Shown: piece by piece, positions 24,752-36,198 of the stretch
Numbering within the stretch: position 1 is the stretch's first letter
Layout: the number at the start of each line of letters is the position of its first letter
Assembly: GCA_034437215.1 (NCBI GenBank)
Contig: DAOTVC010000077.1
Location: 1-64,000, forward strand
Length of the DNA stretch: 64,000 nt
Direction of reading: 5' to 3'
Source: DAOTVC01 sp034437215
GTDB lineage: Bacteria > Chloroflexota > Anaerolineae > B4-G1 > SLSP01
The notes under the pieces: model-generated
What the model was told of the DNA's origin: nothing
The model's database searches: none
What the model saw: only the letters and a program-made list of their open reading frames with translations
Made by a program: the position numbers and the translations under genes

Positions 24752-25972
24752 TCAGGATTCGCCGGCTGCCGGCTGTTGCTCCTCCTGACTCTTGGGGACG
24801 AGCACCCACTTTGCCTGCTCGGTTAGCTCATCCATGCGCTGAACCAGATTCCGCAGCTCCGGAGGAGCCTCCTCTCTCTGGTCGAGTTCTTCGTGAAGGG
24901 CAGCGAGCTTGGAATCCAGGGCCCGGATGTCGAAGACGGCCCCGCGCCGTACGGAGCTCATGGCCGTGATGGGTTGAATGAGGTGTCCGCTGAGAATCTG
25001 GAGGGCAATGGCGAGGAAGGGCGCCAGGAGCAGGCCGACGAGGCCGAAGGCTTGGGCCATGGCGATCCCGGTGAGGGCCATGAGCAGGGAGCTGTAGCGC
25101 TTCTGGGCCAGATAACTGGGGCGGACGACGGTCTCGAGGAGCAACAGGGCCAGAAGGGTGTAGAGCGCGCCCAGGAACCCCAGGTCTAGTCCCCGCTGCA
25201 GGGTGGCCAAGAGGGGCACGAGGAGGGCCAGTCCGATTCCCACCCAGGGTAAGAGGCGGAGGAGGGCGCCGGTCACCGCCAGCAGGGCCGGATAGGTGAA
25301 GCCCATGCTCCAATACCCCAGACCCAGGAGGAAGACCGCACCGAGGGAGCGTCCTACCTGGCTGCGGATCCAGCTGCCCACGCCCTGTTCGACGTCCCGC
25401 CAGATGTCGCGGGCGCGGGCCCGTTTGCCGACGGGTAACAGGGAGAGCCAGACGCGCTCGAAGTGGACTCTGTCGAGGCTCCAGTAGACGCTGAGGATGA
25501 GGATGATGCCCAGGTTGCTGACGAGGCCGGCCACATTCCCCGCGACATTGCTCAGGAGCAGGGTGGCCGCGCCGCCGAGGCTGCCCGTGAAGAGGGTGTA
25601 GAGCTCGTTGGAGGGGGGCAGCTGCTCGGCAAGCAGCTGTCGAAAGGTGCTCTCGCTCTGAGGCCACTCGACCTTCAAACGCTCGTAGTCGAGCAGGAAG
25701 TTGTCCGATGCCAGTCGGATGTCATCGAGCAAGATGCCGCCGAAGACCAGCAGGAGTGCCACGATGACCACCAGAACGGGTAGATAGGTCAGCAGCATGG
25801 CCGGCAGGCGGGGGAGGCCCCGTTGCTCCCACCAGTCGATGAGCGGACGAAAGGCAGCGGCGATGGCGAGGGAGAGGAAGAAGAGCACGAGGGCGATGCG
25901 CATCTGCCAGAGCACGGCCAGCCCCGCGAGGGTGGCGAGGACGATGAAGGCGCGGCGCGCTACTGTGCCCAT
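24752..25972 (-). CDS. AI-2E family transporter (second of pair)
   Basis: A 406-residue membrane protein with about eight hydrophobic segments in the AI-2E layout: two N-terminal helices (ALVLFFLSLAIAAAFRPLIDWW), a soluble middle region, and a C-terminal group ending in FGLVGLLLAPFLAIALQIL. The last 70 residues are a charged coiled coil. The family includes exporters of several small molecules and Na/H antiporters, so autoinducer-2 transport should not be assumed. It overlaps the upstream paralogue by 13 bases. Confidence 0.88.
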   Translation of the reverse strand: MGTVARRAFIVLATLAGLAVLWQMRIALVLFFLSLAIAAAFRPLIDWWEQRGLPRLPAMLLTYLPVLVVIVALLLVFGGILLDDIRLASDNFLLDYERLKVEWPQSESTFRQLLAEQLPPSNELYTLFTGSLGGAATLLLSNVAGNVAGLVSNLGIILILSVYWSLDRVHFERVWLSLLPVGKRARARDIWRDVEQGVGSWIRSQVGRSLGAVFLLGLGYWSMGFTYPALLAVTGALLRLLPWVGIGLALLVPLLATLQRGLDLGFLGALYTLLALLLLETVVRPSYLAQKRYSSLLMALTGIAMAQAFGLVGLLLAPFLAIALQILSGHLIQPITAMSSVRRGAVFDIRALDSKLAALHEELDQREEAPPELRNLVQRMDELTEQAKWVLVPKSQEEQQPAAGES

Positions 25973-27228
25973 GTCACCCCCTGGTCGTCGAGCTGTGCTA
26001 GGAGGGCGTCCAGATCCTGAGCGACCTCTTCGACGGCATCTTCCAGCCGGTCCTCCTCCTCGCTGGAGGCCTCCGGCTTGCGCTCGAGCTGCTTGCGCAC
26101 GTCCTGGGCAAGATTCTGGGCCTCGTAGCGCAGCCGGCCGATGGAGTCCCGGCTTACCGGAACCGTCTCCTGGGAGCGAGGTTCGACGACTACCCGATTC
26201 ATCAGCAGCTGGAGAAGGGCAGCGATCGGGATGGCAAGCAGGGCACCGGGCAATCCGAGAAGGGAGCCAAAGGTCGCCAGCGCGAGCAGGGTGAGCATGG
26301 GATGGATGCCCATGGCTTCATCCATGACCTTGGGAACGATAAGGTTATTCTCCAGAGCCTGGATGAGGATGGTGGCGATGACGACCCAGAGGGCCGTGAG
26401 GGGGGAGATGGAGATGGCCACGAGGACGGCGGGCACCGCTCCCAGCGTCGGACCGATCATCGGAACCGCCTCGAGGATGCCGGCGATGATCGCCAGCGTT
26501 AGGGCGTAGGGCAGACCGATGATGAGATAGGCGATGAGCGCCAGGGCCCCGATGATGATACAGAGAATGGTCTGGGCGCGGATGAACTTGCCGACCCGTT
26601 GTTGTGCGTCGTTCACCAGCGCACGGACGTTCTCGCGTCGCTCTGTGGGAATCAGCAGAAGGAGAGCGTGGATGATGCGGCGGCTCTCCAGGGTCCAGTA
26701 GAAGCCCAGGATAAAGATGGCCACCAGGGCCAGCACCGTACGCAGGACGAGCGCCACGTAGTTCAAGGAAGCCAGCGGTGCCGGCAGGGCGGGGCTCCCC
26801 CAGGTCCCCTCCATGGTATCCAGATTGAGCTGCGATGGAAGCCGGAAGCCTATGCGGCGCAGGATGACGCTCGTGGAGCGGATGAGCCCGGTGCGCAACG
26901 TGTTGTAGTAATCGGGCAGCTGTTCGAGGAGCGCACTGCCCTGTTCCACGACGAGGGGTATGGCGAGGAAGAAGAAGCCCACGACGAGCATCAGCAGCAG
27001 GGTGTAGAGCAGGAGAACGCCTACCGCCCGGTTCAAACCCCAACGGTGCAGGAACTCTACGGCAGGACGTAGAGAGATGCTGATGACCATGGCGATGAAG
27101 AGCAGAAAGAAGGTGAAGCGAAAGTAGTAGAGGAGGTAGAAGCCGGCGGCGACTCCGGCAACCACCAGGGTCGCCAGGGCTACCCTGCCACTACTCCAGC
27201 GAAGATTTGGAGAACGCTCGTCCGGCAT
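25960..27228 (-). CDS. AI-2E family transporter (first of pair)
   Basis: A 422-residue paralogue of the following gene, with the conserved internal segment IAGILEAVPMIGPTLGAVPAVL and the closing SLLGLPGALLAIPIAALLQLL typical of the family. The C-terminal about 80 residues are acidic and probably helical. A good promoter lies 55 bp upstream, next to a small transposable element. The tandem pair may form a hetero-oligomeric transporter; substrate unknown. Confidence 0.9.
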   Translation of the reverse strand: MPDERSPNLRWSSGRVALATLVVAGVAAGFYLLYYFRFTFFLLFIAMVISISLRPAVEFLHRWGLNRAVGVLLLYTLLLMLVVGFFFLAIPLVVEQGSALLEQLPDYYNTLRTGLIRSTSVILRRIGFRLPSQLNLDTMEGTWGSPALPAPLASLNYVALVLRTVLALVAIFILGFYWTLESRRIIHALLLLIPTERRENVRALVNDAQQRVGKFIRAQTILCIIIGALALIAYLIIGLPYALTLAIIAGILEAVPMIGPTLGAVPAVLVAISISPLTALWVVIATILIQALENNLIVPKVMDEAMGIHPMLTLLALATFGSLLGLPGALLAIPIAALLQLLMNRVVVEPRSQETVPVSRDSIGRLRYEAQNLAQDVRKQLERKPEASSEEEDRLEDAVEEVAQDLDALLAQLDDQGVTWAQ

Positions 27229-27282
27229 CTATCCCCCCCTGGGTGCTGCTTCTTGTGCCCCTCGGCAGCATCCCTCTCCTTC

Positions 27283-27310
27283 AGTATAGAAAAAAAGGGA
27301 TCTGCGTCAA
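27283..27310 (-). promoter_or_regulatory. predicted promoter of the AI-2E pair
   Basis: On the - strand TTGACG (27305-27310), a 16-bp spacer and TATACT (27283-27288). The -35 box ends 2 bp before the target-site repeat of the adjacent element. Confidence 0.6.
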
Positions 27311-27312
27311 CC

Positions 27313-27474
27313 AACCCCTTGGACAGGGCTATCGCACTTGGCTGAAAAGTGCTCGTAACCCCCGTCTCGGGGGCGAATCTGGCGTAAGCCTGGAGCGCAA
27401 GAGCCCGTTTTTTGCCCAAACGCCCCGAGGACGGGGCTGCGAGCGTTAAATGTGATAGCCCTAACCCCTTGGAC
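27313..27474. mobile_element. 138-bp MITE with 15-bp TIRs and 12-bp target duplication
   Basis: The 12-mer AACCCCTTGGAC occurs at 27313-27324 and again at 27463-27474. Between them, 27325-27462 begins AGGGCTATCGCACTT and ends in the reverse complement of AGGGCTATCACATTT (13 of 15 match). The interior contains palindromes (CCCCCG/CGGGGG, CCCCG/CGGGG) and no ORF. Direct repeats of 10-12 bp are known for the IS231 group of IS4-family elements, so a non-autonomous relative is plausible. No transposase is in the window. Confidence 0.75.
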
Positions 27475-27503
27475 GGGATGTCCGTCAAAGTCCACGGCGC
27501 TTC

Positions 27504-28175
27504 TCAGAGGTCGAGGCGCTCCTGCAGATCGAGGCGGTCGCGCAGCGCGACCTTCGCCAGCTTCTTGAAGCGCTCCATCCAGCGGTCCAGAGCCGCGACG
27601 GCAGCGTTGCGGTCCGCGTCGGCCTGTTGCAGGGCCTGGATGGCCATCTCGTGGCTCTCCTCCGCCGTCGCGTAGGCTTCAACGATCTCGAGCTCGTCGC
27701 GGAGGCTCTCCCCGGGGTAGCCGTGAGCTGCCAGTGCGTCCTGATATTCGGGCCGGAGGGCGTTTTCGTAGGCCGCGTGGGCCACGGCGTAGAAGGTCCT
27801 GGCATCCCCGGGGATCTCGGCAAAGACCCCCAGATCCTCGCGGGCTTCCCGGTCCTGGAAACTCTCCGTGACCCGCGCCCGGAAGTGCTTGAAGCGGGAG
27901 ACGGCGCGCTCACGATCCTCCTCGAGGGCCTCGTCGCTGATATAGACGCGGGCGAGCGCCTCCTGGCGTGCGTTAATGGCGATTTGCGCGCTCTCCTGGA
28001 GGGCCAGCCCCTCCAGGATGGTGGCGCTGTCGTAGCCCTCTTCGGCGAGGAGTCCCGCCAACTCCTCGTTCCCCTGAACACGATCCAGGATCTGTCGGGC
28101 CGCGATGACCCGCCGGGCCATCGCCAGATCTCTCTCGGAGCGGGGTAGGGCTACCCCGCGAAACTCTTCTGCCAT
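27504..28175 (-). CDS. hypothetical all-helical protein
   Basis: I do not recognise a family. The predicted protein has 223 residues, is rich in Ala, Glu, Arg and Leu, has no cysteine, signal peptide or membrane segment, and should be largely helical (for example ESHEMAIQALQQADADRNAA). ATG 28175 is preferred to an in-frame ATG 18 bases earlier because GGAAGGA lies 5 bases upstream. It has its own 5' region, which shares a leader and a TIR element with the Rieske gene at 37818. Codon use matches the neighbours, so it is likely a real gene. Confidence 0.7.
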   Translation of the reverse strand: MAEEFRGVALPRSERDLAMARRVIAARQILDRVQGNEELAGLLAEEGYDSATILEGLALQESAQIAINARQEALARVYISDEALEEDRERAVSRFKHFRARVTESFQDREAREDLGVFAEIPGDARTFYAVAHAAYENALRPEYQDALAAHGYPGESLRDELEIVEAYATAEESHEMAIQALQQADADRNAAVAALDRWMERFKKLAKVALRDRLDLQERLDL

Positions 28176-28205
28176 GGTTGTCCTTCCTTTCATGTCGTGT
28201 GATGC

Positions 28206-28317
28206 GGGTGTGTTTCAGATGGGTTGAGCGCTCGTTTGTAGTGCGCGCTTCAGCGCGCTTTTACGGCAATAAATCGCCTACTACGAGCCGGATGATAAAC
28301 TGAAATGAAACACACCC
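28206..28317. repeat. 112-bp TIR element, copy A
   Basis: Bounded by perfect 12-bp inverted ends GGGTGTGTTTCA and TGAAACACACCC. Inside is a second dispersed motif, TTTGTAGT ... CGCGCTTCAGCGCG ... ACTAC (28235-28285). It starts 31 bp upstream of the helical-protein start codon. A related element is at 37851-37970. Confidence 0.65.
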
Positions 28318-28509
28318 ATCTGATACAGCATTGTGGATGAGTTGAGGTTAAGCTGATTACCGGCCCCCCCTGAATTTTCTATGGTATCTTCTTCTATATT
28401 ATAACATAACGACCCCGTTTGGCTACACGCACACGCCCCTCATCGCTGCCCTCCGGCCCTCCGGCCCCATGTGTTACGGGGTAGGGGCTCATAATCTCCC
28501 GGTGCGGTC

Positions 28510-28546
28510 GGGCAGCGTCCTGCCCGCTGCCGCCGCGTGACGGCGG
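28510..28546. terminator. two hairpins downstream of the mannosidase gene
   Basis: GGGCAG-CGTC-CTGCCC (28510-28525) and CCGCCG-CGTGA-CGGCGG (28530-28546) lie 60-95 bp past the mannosidase stop on the - strand. There is no T-run. The rest of 28318-28604 holds no recognisable gene. Confidence 0.35.
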
Positions 28547-28604
28547 TCCATGGGCCGGTAGGCAGGGGGTCAGACAGCGCCGTCGTTGTTCATCCGGTCG
28601 CAAG

Positions 28605-31736
<3,132 letters not shown>

Positions 31737-32217
31737 GGTGGACCTCCTCAGTCAGTGAGTCTGCTGTCTGCTCGGAGACTATACCACATTTAACTGCAGT
31801 TGGGAGCAGAAACCACCCACTAAATCAGTCTCTCCCTCCCCACGGTGCAAAGTACCGAAGGGGAGGGGGAGTTCTATTTAGTGAGGGGTTGCGCGGCGCC
31901 ACAGCGCTGCGCAATCCCTCTTTAAAAATCCACTTCCCCTGCAAGGAATGCCGAACATTGCAGACCAAGCAGCACTGCGAGGGCAGGGGATGGGGATATG
32001 TGAATGAGCACATCAGTTGACGTGTGAAGGAACACCAGGGTTCGTAAAAGTATAACTTCCCGACATCTCTGGAGTTAGGAAGAAACAACTCCTCCTGACT
32101 CGTTTGAGGGCTGTGCGCCTCAAGCACTGTCAGAAGTTTGTTACGCTCCCCAAGCACCCACCGTCGGGAAGTTGTTTTCTTACAGACACTAGGTGCTGGG
32201 TAGATCTCTGTCTGCGT
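31737..32217. other. gene-free stretch with hairpin and inverted repeat
   Basis: A 12-bp stem with one G-U pair (GAGGGGTTGCGC against GCGCAATCCCTC, 31883-31920) is followed by TTTAAAAA. A perfect inverted pair AACTTCCCGAC (32054-32064) and GTCGGGAAGTT (32163-32173) flanks 98 bp. No credible ORF. It may hold remnants of small elements. Confidence 0.45.
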
Positions 32218-33342
32218 CTAGCTGGCGGGATCGAAGACGATGACGTCGTAGGTGAAGGTGTAGGCGCTGCTGCTGATCAGGACGTTGCTGATCTCCACGG
32301 TGTAGGTGATGTCAGCGGTGGGCTGGGGCCACGAGGCGTAGCTGTCCATGGCGTAGGGGCGCCAGACGAGGGTGTTGTCGCCGTAGCCGCTCCCCAGCGC
32401 CTCCAGCACCACGCTGATTGACGAGCCGCCAGAGCTCATGGCGACGCCGGCTCCGCTGAAGTCGGCGTTCGGATAGGAGAAGGACCAGCGCGGGAAGACT
32501 ACCGGGTAGGGGACGTAGCCGGGCGGGGGCCAGGCGACGAAGCCGTCCCGTGGCTCGGGGCGTTCCCCGAAGGTGCCCAGGACGTAGAGGGCGTTGGAGG
32601 AGGCGTAGCCCGCGACCGGGGGCACGTCGCCCGTCCCCAGCGCCTCCTGGCGCGGGTAGAGGATCCACCGCCGGTGACCGGCGGCACCGTTGCCGGCGCC
32701 GGGATCCTTCATGTAACCGGTGATGGCGTCCGGTCCGTAGCGCCCGAGGTAGAGGTTGGACTTGCCGGCGGCCTCGACCCCCGCCGCTGAGTAGCAGGCC
32801 CAGCCGGGATCGGGGGTGTGACTCAGATCCCCGTTGGCGCTCATGATCAAAGCCGCTGCCTGTGCTTTCTCGTTGTAGCTGGGATCGAAGTCGACGTTGC
32901 CCGGAAGACCGGCCATGGCGCGGAAGTAGTTGATGCGCTGCAGGATGGCCTCCCGGAAGGCCTCCGAAGTGCTGCCCGCTCCGCAGGTAGCATGGTCGCC
33001 CGTCCAGCCGGCGGGGACGCCCTCCGAGGTGCGGTAGTGGTCGTCGAAGAAGGCCCGGGAGGCCGACCGGCTGGTGGGATCGACGTAGAGTCCGGCCGGG
33101 GCGCGGATGACCAAGGGGAGGTAGACGAAGACGTCGTACTCCTGATTTGTGGGGGCCGACAGACGTTGTGGCGTGGCGTAGGGAGCCACCCCCAGCGGTG
33201 GACTGCTTTCGACGCTCGCCCCGGCGGTGGTGAGGCTGCCCGGGAACAGGGCAAGGAGGACGAGGAGCAGCCCGTAGAGGGCTCGCTGCTTACGATTGGG
33301 TCTTGCATGGGGACGCTCTCTCCCCACCTTACTCCTCGCCAT
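32218..33342 (-). CDS. secreted CAP-domain (SCP/PR1) protein
   Basis: About 374 residues from ATG 33342. An N-terminal basic stretch and hydrophobic core (YGLLLVLLALFPGSLTTAGA) form a signal peptide. The CAP domain spans about residues 95-290: INYFRAMAGLPGNVDFDPSY, AQAAALIMSANGDLSHTPD and GHRRWILYPRQ contain the family's histidine and acidic residues. The C-terminal about 80 residues are a beta-rich extension. The start overlaps the end of the upstream amidase gene by 14 bases, so the two are coupled. Role at the cell surface is unknown. Confidence 0.85.
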   Translation of the reverse strand: MARSKVGRERPHARPNRKQRALYGLLLVLLALFPGSLTTAGASVESSPPLGVAPYATPQRLSAPTNQEYDVFVYLPLVIRAPAGLYVDPTSRSASRAFFDDHYRTSEGVPAGWTGDHATCGAGSTSEAFREAILQRINYFRAMAGLPGNVDFDPSYNEKAQAAALIMSANGDLSHTPDPGWACYSAAGVEAAGKSNLYLGRYGPDAITGYMKDPGAGNGAAGHRRWILYPRQEALGTGDVPPVAGYASSNALYVLGTFGERPEPRDGFVAWPPPGYVPYPVVFPRWSFSYPNADFSGAGVAMSSGGSSISVVLEALGSGYGDNTLVWRPYAMDSYASWPQPTADITYTVEISNVLISSSAYTFTYDVIVFDPAS

Positions 33343-34021
33343 GGTAAGCGCTCCAGCTTTGGATAACCTGGGGGCCGGCGTAGCCCGCTGTCCCGAACTC
33401 CAGCCCCAGCTCCTGGGCAAGGCCCGGGAGTCGCGCCTCCAGAAAATCCCCCGGGCAGTCGGTGACCTCGGGTTGGAAGTCGCGGTGGCCCGCCAGGTGA
33501 GTTAGATTATACGCCTCTGCCAGTGAGCCGACCAACGCAGCGAGCGAAGCCATCTGCGCCGCGGTAGGCTCATCGATCTCGAAGTTGCCCAGGAGTACGA
33601 TGCCGACGCTGCCGGTGTTGTAGCCGCCGGTGTGGGCCCCGCGTGCCGTCAGCCGTCGCCCCTCGTAGATCCGGCCCTCGGCGTCGATGACGAAGTGGTA
33701 GCCGATGTCGGCAAAGCCGATGCCGACGTGCTTCTGCTGGATCTTCCGTGGGCCGTCGCTGAGGGGGAGCGCCGAGTGGTGCACGACGACGGTAGCGAGC
33801 ATCTCGGAGAGGGGCTCCGGGTACTCCATCCAGCCCGTCGGATTCCTCTCAGGGTCGAAGAAGCCGTGCTCTCCGTGAACGGTGTGGTTCGGGGGGGCGG
33901 CGTCCCACTCGTACCGGGAGATGATTCCCAGCTCCTCCAGGGGTGGGGGCGCCGGGGGCGAGGCGCATGCCGTGAGCAGCAGGAGGAGCAAGAGCAGGAG
34001 GTCTCTTCGCCGTTGGGACAT
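33329..34021 (-). CDS. PGRP/Amidase_2 N-acetylmuramoyl-L-alanine amidase lipoprotein
   Basis: A 230-residue lipoprotein: a leucine run and lipobox LLTAC (Cys19). The amidase domain has VVVHHSALPL (first zinc histidine), GIGFADIGYHFVIDAEGRIYEGR (the PGRP block), and LAGHRDFQPEVTDCPGDF (second histidine and cysteine ligands). It should cleave the amide bond between muramic acid and the peptide stem in the envelope. In-frame TTG and GTG codons lie just upstream; ATG 34021 is preferred because it gives a signal peptide with a normal positive end. It is 2 bp from the PPOX gene. Confidence 0.9.
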   Translation of the reverse strand: MSQRRRDLLLLLLLLLTACASPPAPPPLEELGIISRYEWDAAPPNHTVHGEHGFFDPERNPTGWMEYPEPLSEMLATVVVHHSALPLSDGPRKIQQKHVGIGFADIGYHFVIDAEGRIYEGRRLTARGAHTGGYNTGSVGIVLLGNFEIDEPTAAQMASLAALVGSLAEAYNLTHLAGHRDFQPEVTDCPGDFLEARLPGLAQELGLEFGTAGYAGPQVIQSWSAYHGEE

Positions 34022-34023
34022 CT

Positions 34024-34452
34024 TCACCAATTAGCGACGCCCTTGTGGGCCACAATCTTCGACGGCGTGATGCGGACGAGGAGCTCGCCCGCGACGCTGT
34101 TGCGCCGCCCGTAGGCCTCCGCCCGCTCTTCGCCCATGTAGCGGGCAGCGATGCGGGTGGCCCAGTGCAGGCGCTCGTCGGGATTGGTGGACCAGGAGGC
34201 CTCGCCCTCGATGAGGACGAAGGCGTAGGGCGGCGTCTCTTCGTCGACGGAGAGGGCCACGCGGGGGAAGCGCTGCAGGTTGCGCCCCTTGACCGTCTCC
34301 GCACCCGTGGTGAAGATGATGTCGTCGTCGTCCAGCAGGAACCAGACGGGGACGACGTGGGGGCGTCCGTCCTCGCGCACCGTCGCCAGTTTGCCGGTAC
34401 GGGTGCTCTCGAGGAGAAAGGCACGCGTCTCTTCAGGCGTCATCTCTTCCAT
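34024..34452 (-). CDS. PPOX-class (pyridoxamine oxidase-like) flavin/F420 protein
   Basis: A 142-residue split-barrel protein. TGKLATVREDGRPHVVPVWF is the family start, followed by IIFTTGAETVKGRNL and RVALSVDEETPPYAFVLIEG. It resembles the F420-dependent PPOX class rather than PdxH because it is short and lacks the PLP-binding C-terminus. Cofactor (FMN or F420) and substrate are not decidable by eye. GAAGGAGAG precedes the ATG. Confidence 0.82.
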   Translation of the reverse strand: MEEMTPEETRAFLLESTRTGKLATVREDGRPHVVPVWFLLDDDDIIFTTGAETVKGRNLQRFPRVALSVDEETPPYAFVLIEGEASWSTNPDERLHWATRIAARYMGEERAEAYGRRNSVAGELLVRITPSKIVAHKGVANW

Positions 34453-34539
34453 GGTCTCTCCTTCTACACCGGGCTACGCCAGGCGGTCGTAGAGCTGCGG
34501 GCGTCGCAGCGCCTTCACCGTCAGGCGCCCCTTCCACTC

Positions 34540-34782
34540 CTAGTTGGCGAAGAGGATGTCCAGGATGGTACCGAGGTCGTCCCGCCCTTGCAACGTGCTC
34601 AGGTTGTAGACCTCCGTGTAGCCGCAGTTGTTGCAGGAGACGAAGGCGTAGCGGTAGGGCTGAACCTCGAAGAGCCGGGAGAGGCCCGTACCCGACATGG
34701 ATAGCTCCTCCACGTGGGCGCCCTGTTCTCCGCACTTCTCACAGACGAAAGCTGCACTCAATCTCTCTTGGATCTTTGCCAT
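34540..34782 (-). CDS. small zinc-ribbon protein
   Basis: An 80-residue protein with CEKCG (about 14-18) and CNNCGYTEVYNL (about 50-61) forming one zinc ribbon, as in small predicted nucleic-acid-binding zinc-ribbon proteins. It lies 13 bp after rpiB. Beyond its TAG stop the same frame stays open for 21 further codons to a second TAG; the homologous length ends at the first stop. Confidence 0.75.
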   Translation of the reverse strand: MAKIQERLSAAFVCEKCGEQGAHVEELSMSGTGLSRLFEVQPYRYAFVSCNNCGYTEVYNLSTLQGRDDLGTILDILFAN

Positions 34783-34795
34783 ACGGGCCTTCTGT

Positions 34796-35257
34796 TTACT
34801 CGCGAGGCCGGGGCTCCAGCCCCTGCTCCAGACGGGCGATCTGATCGATGCGACGCTGGTGTCGTCCCCCTTCGAAGGGGGTGTTCAGCCAGATCTCGAC
34901 GATCTTCAGGGCCATCTCCTTGGAGACGAGCCGCTGGCCCAGGGAGATGACGTTGGCGTTGTTGTGGGCGCGGGCGTAGCGGGCCGATTCCTCGCTCCAG
35001 CAGACGGCGCAGCGGATGCCGGCGACCTTGTTGGCGGTGATGGCCTCGCCGTTCCCCGAGCCGCCCAGGACGATACCCCGGTCGCACTCACCGTGGGAGA
35101 CGGCTGCCGCTGCCGGATGGATGAGCAAGGGGTAGTCATCGTCCTCCTCCGAGTCGGTGCCGAAGTCGACGACCTCGTACCCCTTCTCCTTCAAGAAGGC
35201 TTTGATCTCCTCCTTGTAACGATAGCCTGCGTGGTCGGATGCGATAGCAATTTTCAT
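34796..35257 (-). CDS. rpiB: ribose-5-phosphate isomerase B
   Basis: A 153-residue RpiB/LacAB-type isomerase for ribose-5-phosphate and ribulose-5-phosphate. IAIASDHAGYRYKEEI, DRGIVLGGSGNGEAI with the active-site loop, and KVAGIRCAVCWSEESARYARAHNNANVISLG are conserved. The cysteine that acts in RpiB is usually in GTGIGMSI-type loops as DxGILxCGTG; here the position reads LGGSG, as in the actinobacterial-type enzymes that use another residue. GGAGGG precedes the ATG. Confidence 0.92.
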   Translation of the reverse strand: MKIAIASDHAGYRYKEEIKAFLKEKGYEVVDFGTDSEEDDDYPLLIHPAAAAVSHGECDRGIVLGGSGNGEAITANKVAGIRCAVCWSEESARYARAHNNANVISLGQRLVSKEMALKIVEIWLNTPFEGGRHQRRIDQIARLEQGLEPRPRE

Positions 35258-35282
35258 CGTAACCCTCCTTGAATGATTGGAA

Positions 35283-35531
35283 CTACAGTCTCTCGAGGTC
35301 TTCGCGGGTGCGCGCGTTGCCCGTGTTCAGAGTTCCCCGAGGTTCAAACATGAGGACGTGGACCTCCTCCGCGGCGACGGGTTGGTGTTCCACGCCGCGC
35401 GGAACGATAAGAAACTCCCCCTCGTCCAGTGTGACGTCTCCCAACGTGCTGCGGATCAGCAGCTGCCCCCGGATGACGTAGAAGAGTTCGTCGGCGTCGT
35501 CGTGGTGGTGCCAGACGAAGTCGCCCTGCAA
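35283..35531 (-). CDS. cupin-domain protein, 5' end unclear
   Basis: The 82 residues from TTG 35531 cover most of a single cupin: WHHHDDADELFYVIRGQLLI gives the metal-binding His-His-Glu block and VPRGVEHQPVA the second motif. Similar small cupins have about 30 more residues at the N-terminus. In frame upstream, sequence reading IRIPKFAQFEELWSPRIIG and on (to about 35621) looks like exactly that segment, but no ATG, GTG or TTG precedes it before a stop at about 35665. Either an ATT codon is used or the 5' end was lost by a nearby rearrangement. Confidence 0.7.
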   Translation of the reverse strand: MQGDFVWHHHDDADELFYVIRGQLLIRSTLGDVTLDEGEFLIVPRGVEHQPVAAEEVHVLMFEPRGTLNTGNARTREDLERL

Positions 35532-35765
35532 CTTGGCGATCTTGACCTGCTGCCCGTTGAGCTCACCGATGATCCTAGGGGACCAGAGCTCCTCGAACTG
35601 GGCGAACTTAGGAATGCGAATTAAACAACTTGAGCAAAAGCAAACTGAAAGCGCTCCCGAAAGTCACCTACAATGCCCAAGTTATTTCGCTTTCAGTCCT
35701 TAGCGGCGAGGCTTACCTTTTTCACCCCCTCCTCCTCTCGATACCGGCTGCGTGGCTCCGGCCCC

Positions 35766-35794
35766 TTTTATTCTATATTCATTTTTGATATAAT
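35766..35794 (+). promoter_or_regulatory. predicted promoter of the BON gene cluster
   Basis: A perfect TATAAT (35789-35794) with TTTTAT 17 bp upstream as a weak -35, 57 bp before the first BON start. The stretch 35622-35851 is otherwise gene-free and AT-rich. Confidence 0.5.
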
Positions 35795-35851
35795 GATAGT
35801 CGAAGGGGTAACTACCTCGTTTACTAACCAATCATGCAAGGAGGGCAGAGT

Positions 35852-36169
35852 ATGGCACCGCGAACTAAATTAGCACGTGAGATCAGCCGGGCGTTGGAGG
35901 AGAACGAATTGACCGCCGATGCGGGTATCAGTGTTGTGGACGACGGCGGCGTCATCACCCTGAAGGGCGTCGTGGAGACCTACGAGATCCGTGAAGCCGC
36001 GGAGTCTATCGCTGAATCCTTCGACGAGGTCGTCGAGGTGGTCAACGACCTCTCGGTCGAGGAGGAACTCGAGGAGGACGACGAGTACCTGGGGGAGGAG
36101 CCCTACGAGGACGACGACTTCTTCGAGGACGATGCGGACGACGAACTCTACGACGATCCGGACTACTGA
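35852..36169 (+). CDS. BON-domain protein 1
   Basis: A 105-residue protein. Residues 1-70 form a BON domain (ISRALEENELTADAGISVVDDG, VVETYEIREAAESIAES, VVEVVNDLSVEE). The rest is a highly acidic Asp/Glu/Tyr tail. It has no signal peptide. ATG 35852 follows AGGAGG by 7 bases. BON domains are thought to bind membranes, phospholipid or small ligands. First of three tandem BON genes. Confidence 0.8.
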   Translation: MAPRTKLAREISRALEENELTADAGISVVDDGGVITLKGVVETYEIREAAESIAESFDEVVEVVNDLSVEEELEEDDEYLGEEPYEDDDFFEDDADDELYDDPDY

Positions 36170-36198
36170 TCACAATTTCCGAAGTGCGAGGAGGGATC

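Noticed and set aside
24752..27228. Autoinducer-2 quorum-sensing system
   Set aside because: The AI-2E family covers diverse transporters; no luxS, lsr or related gene is present in the window.
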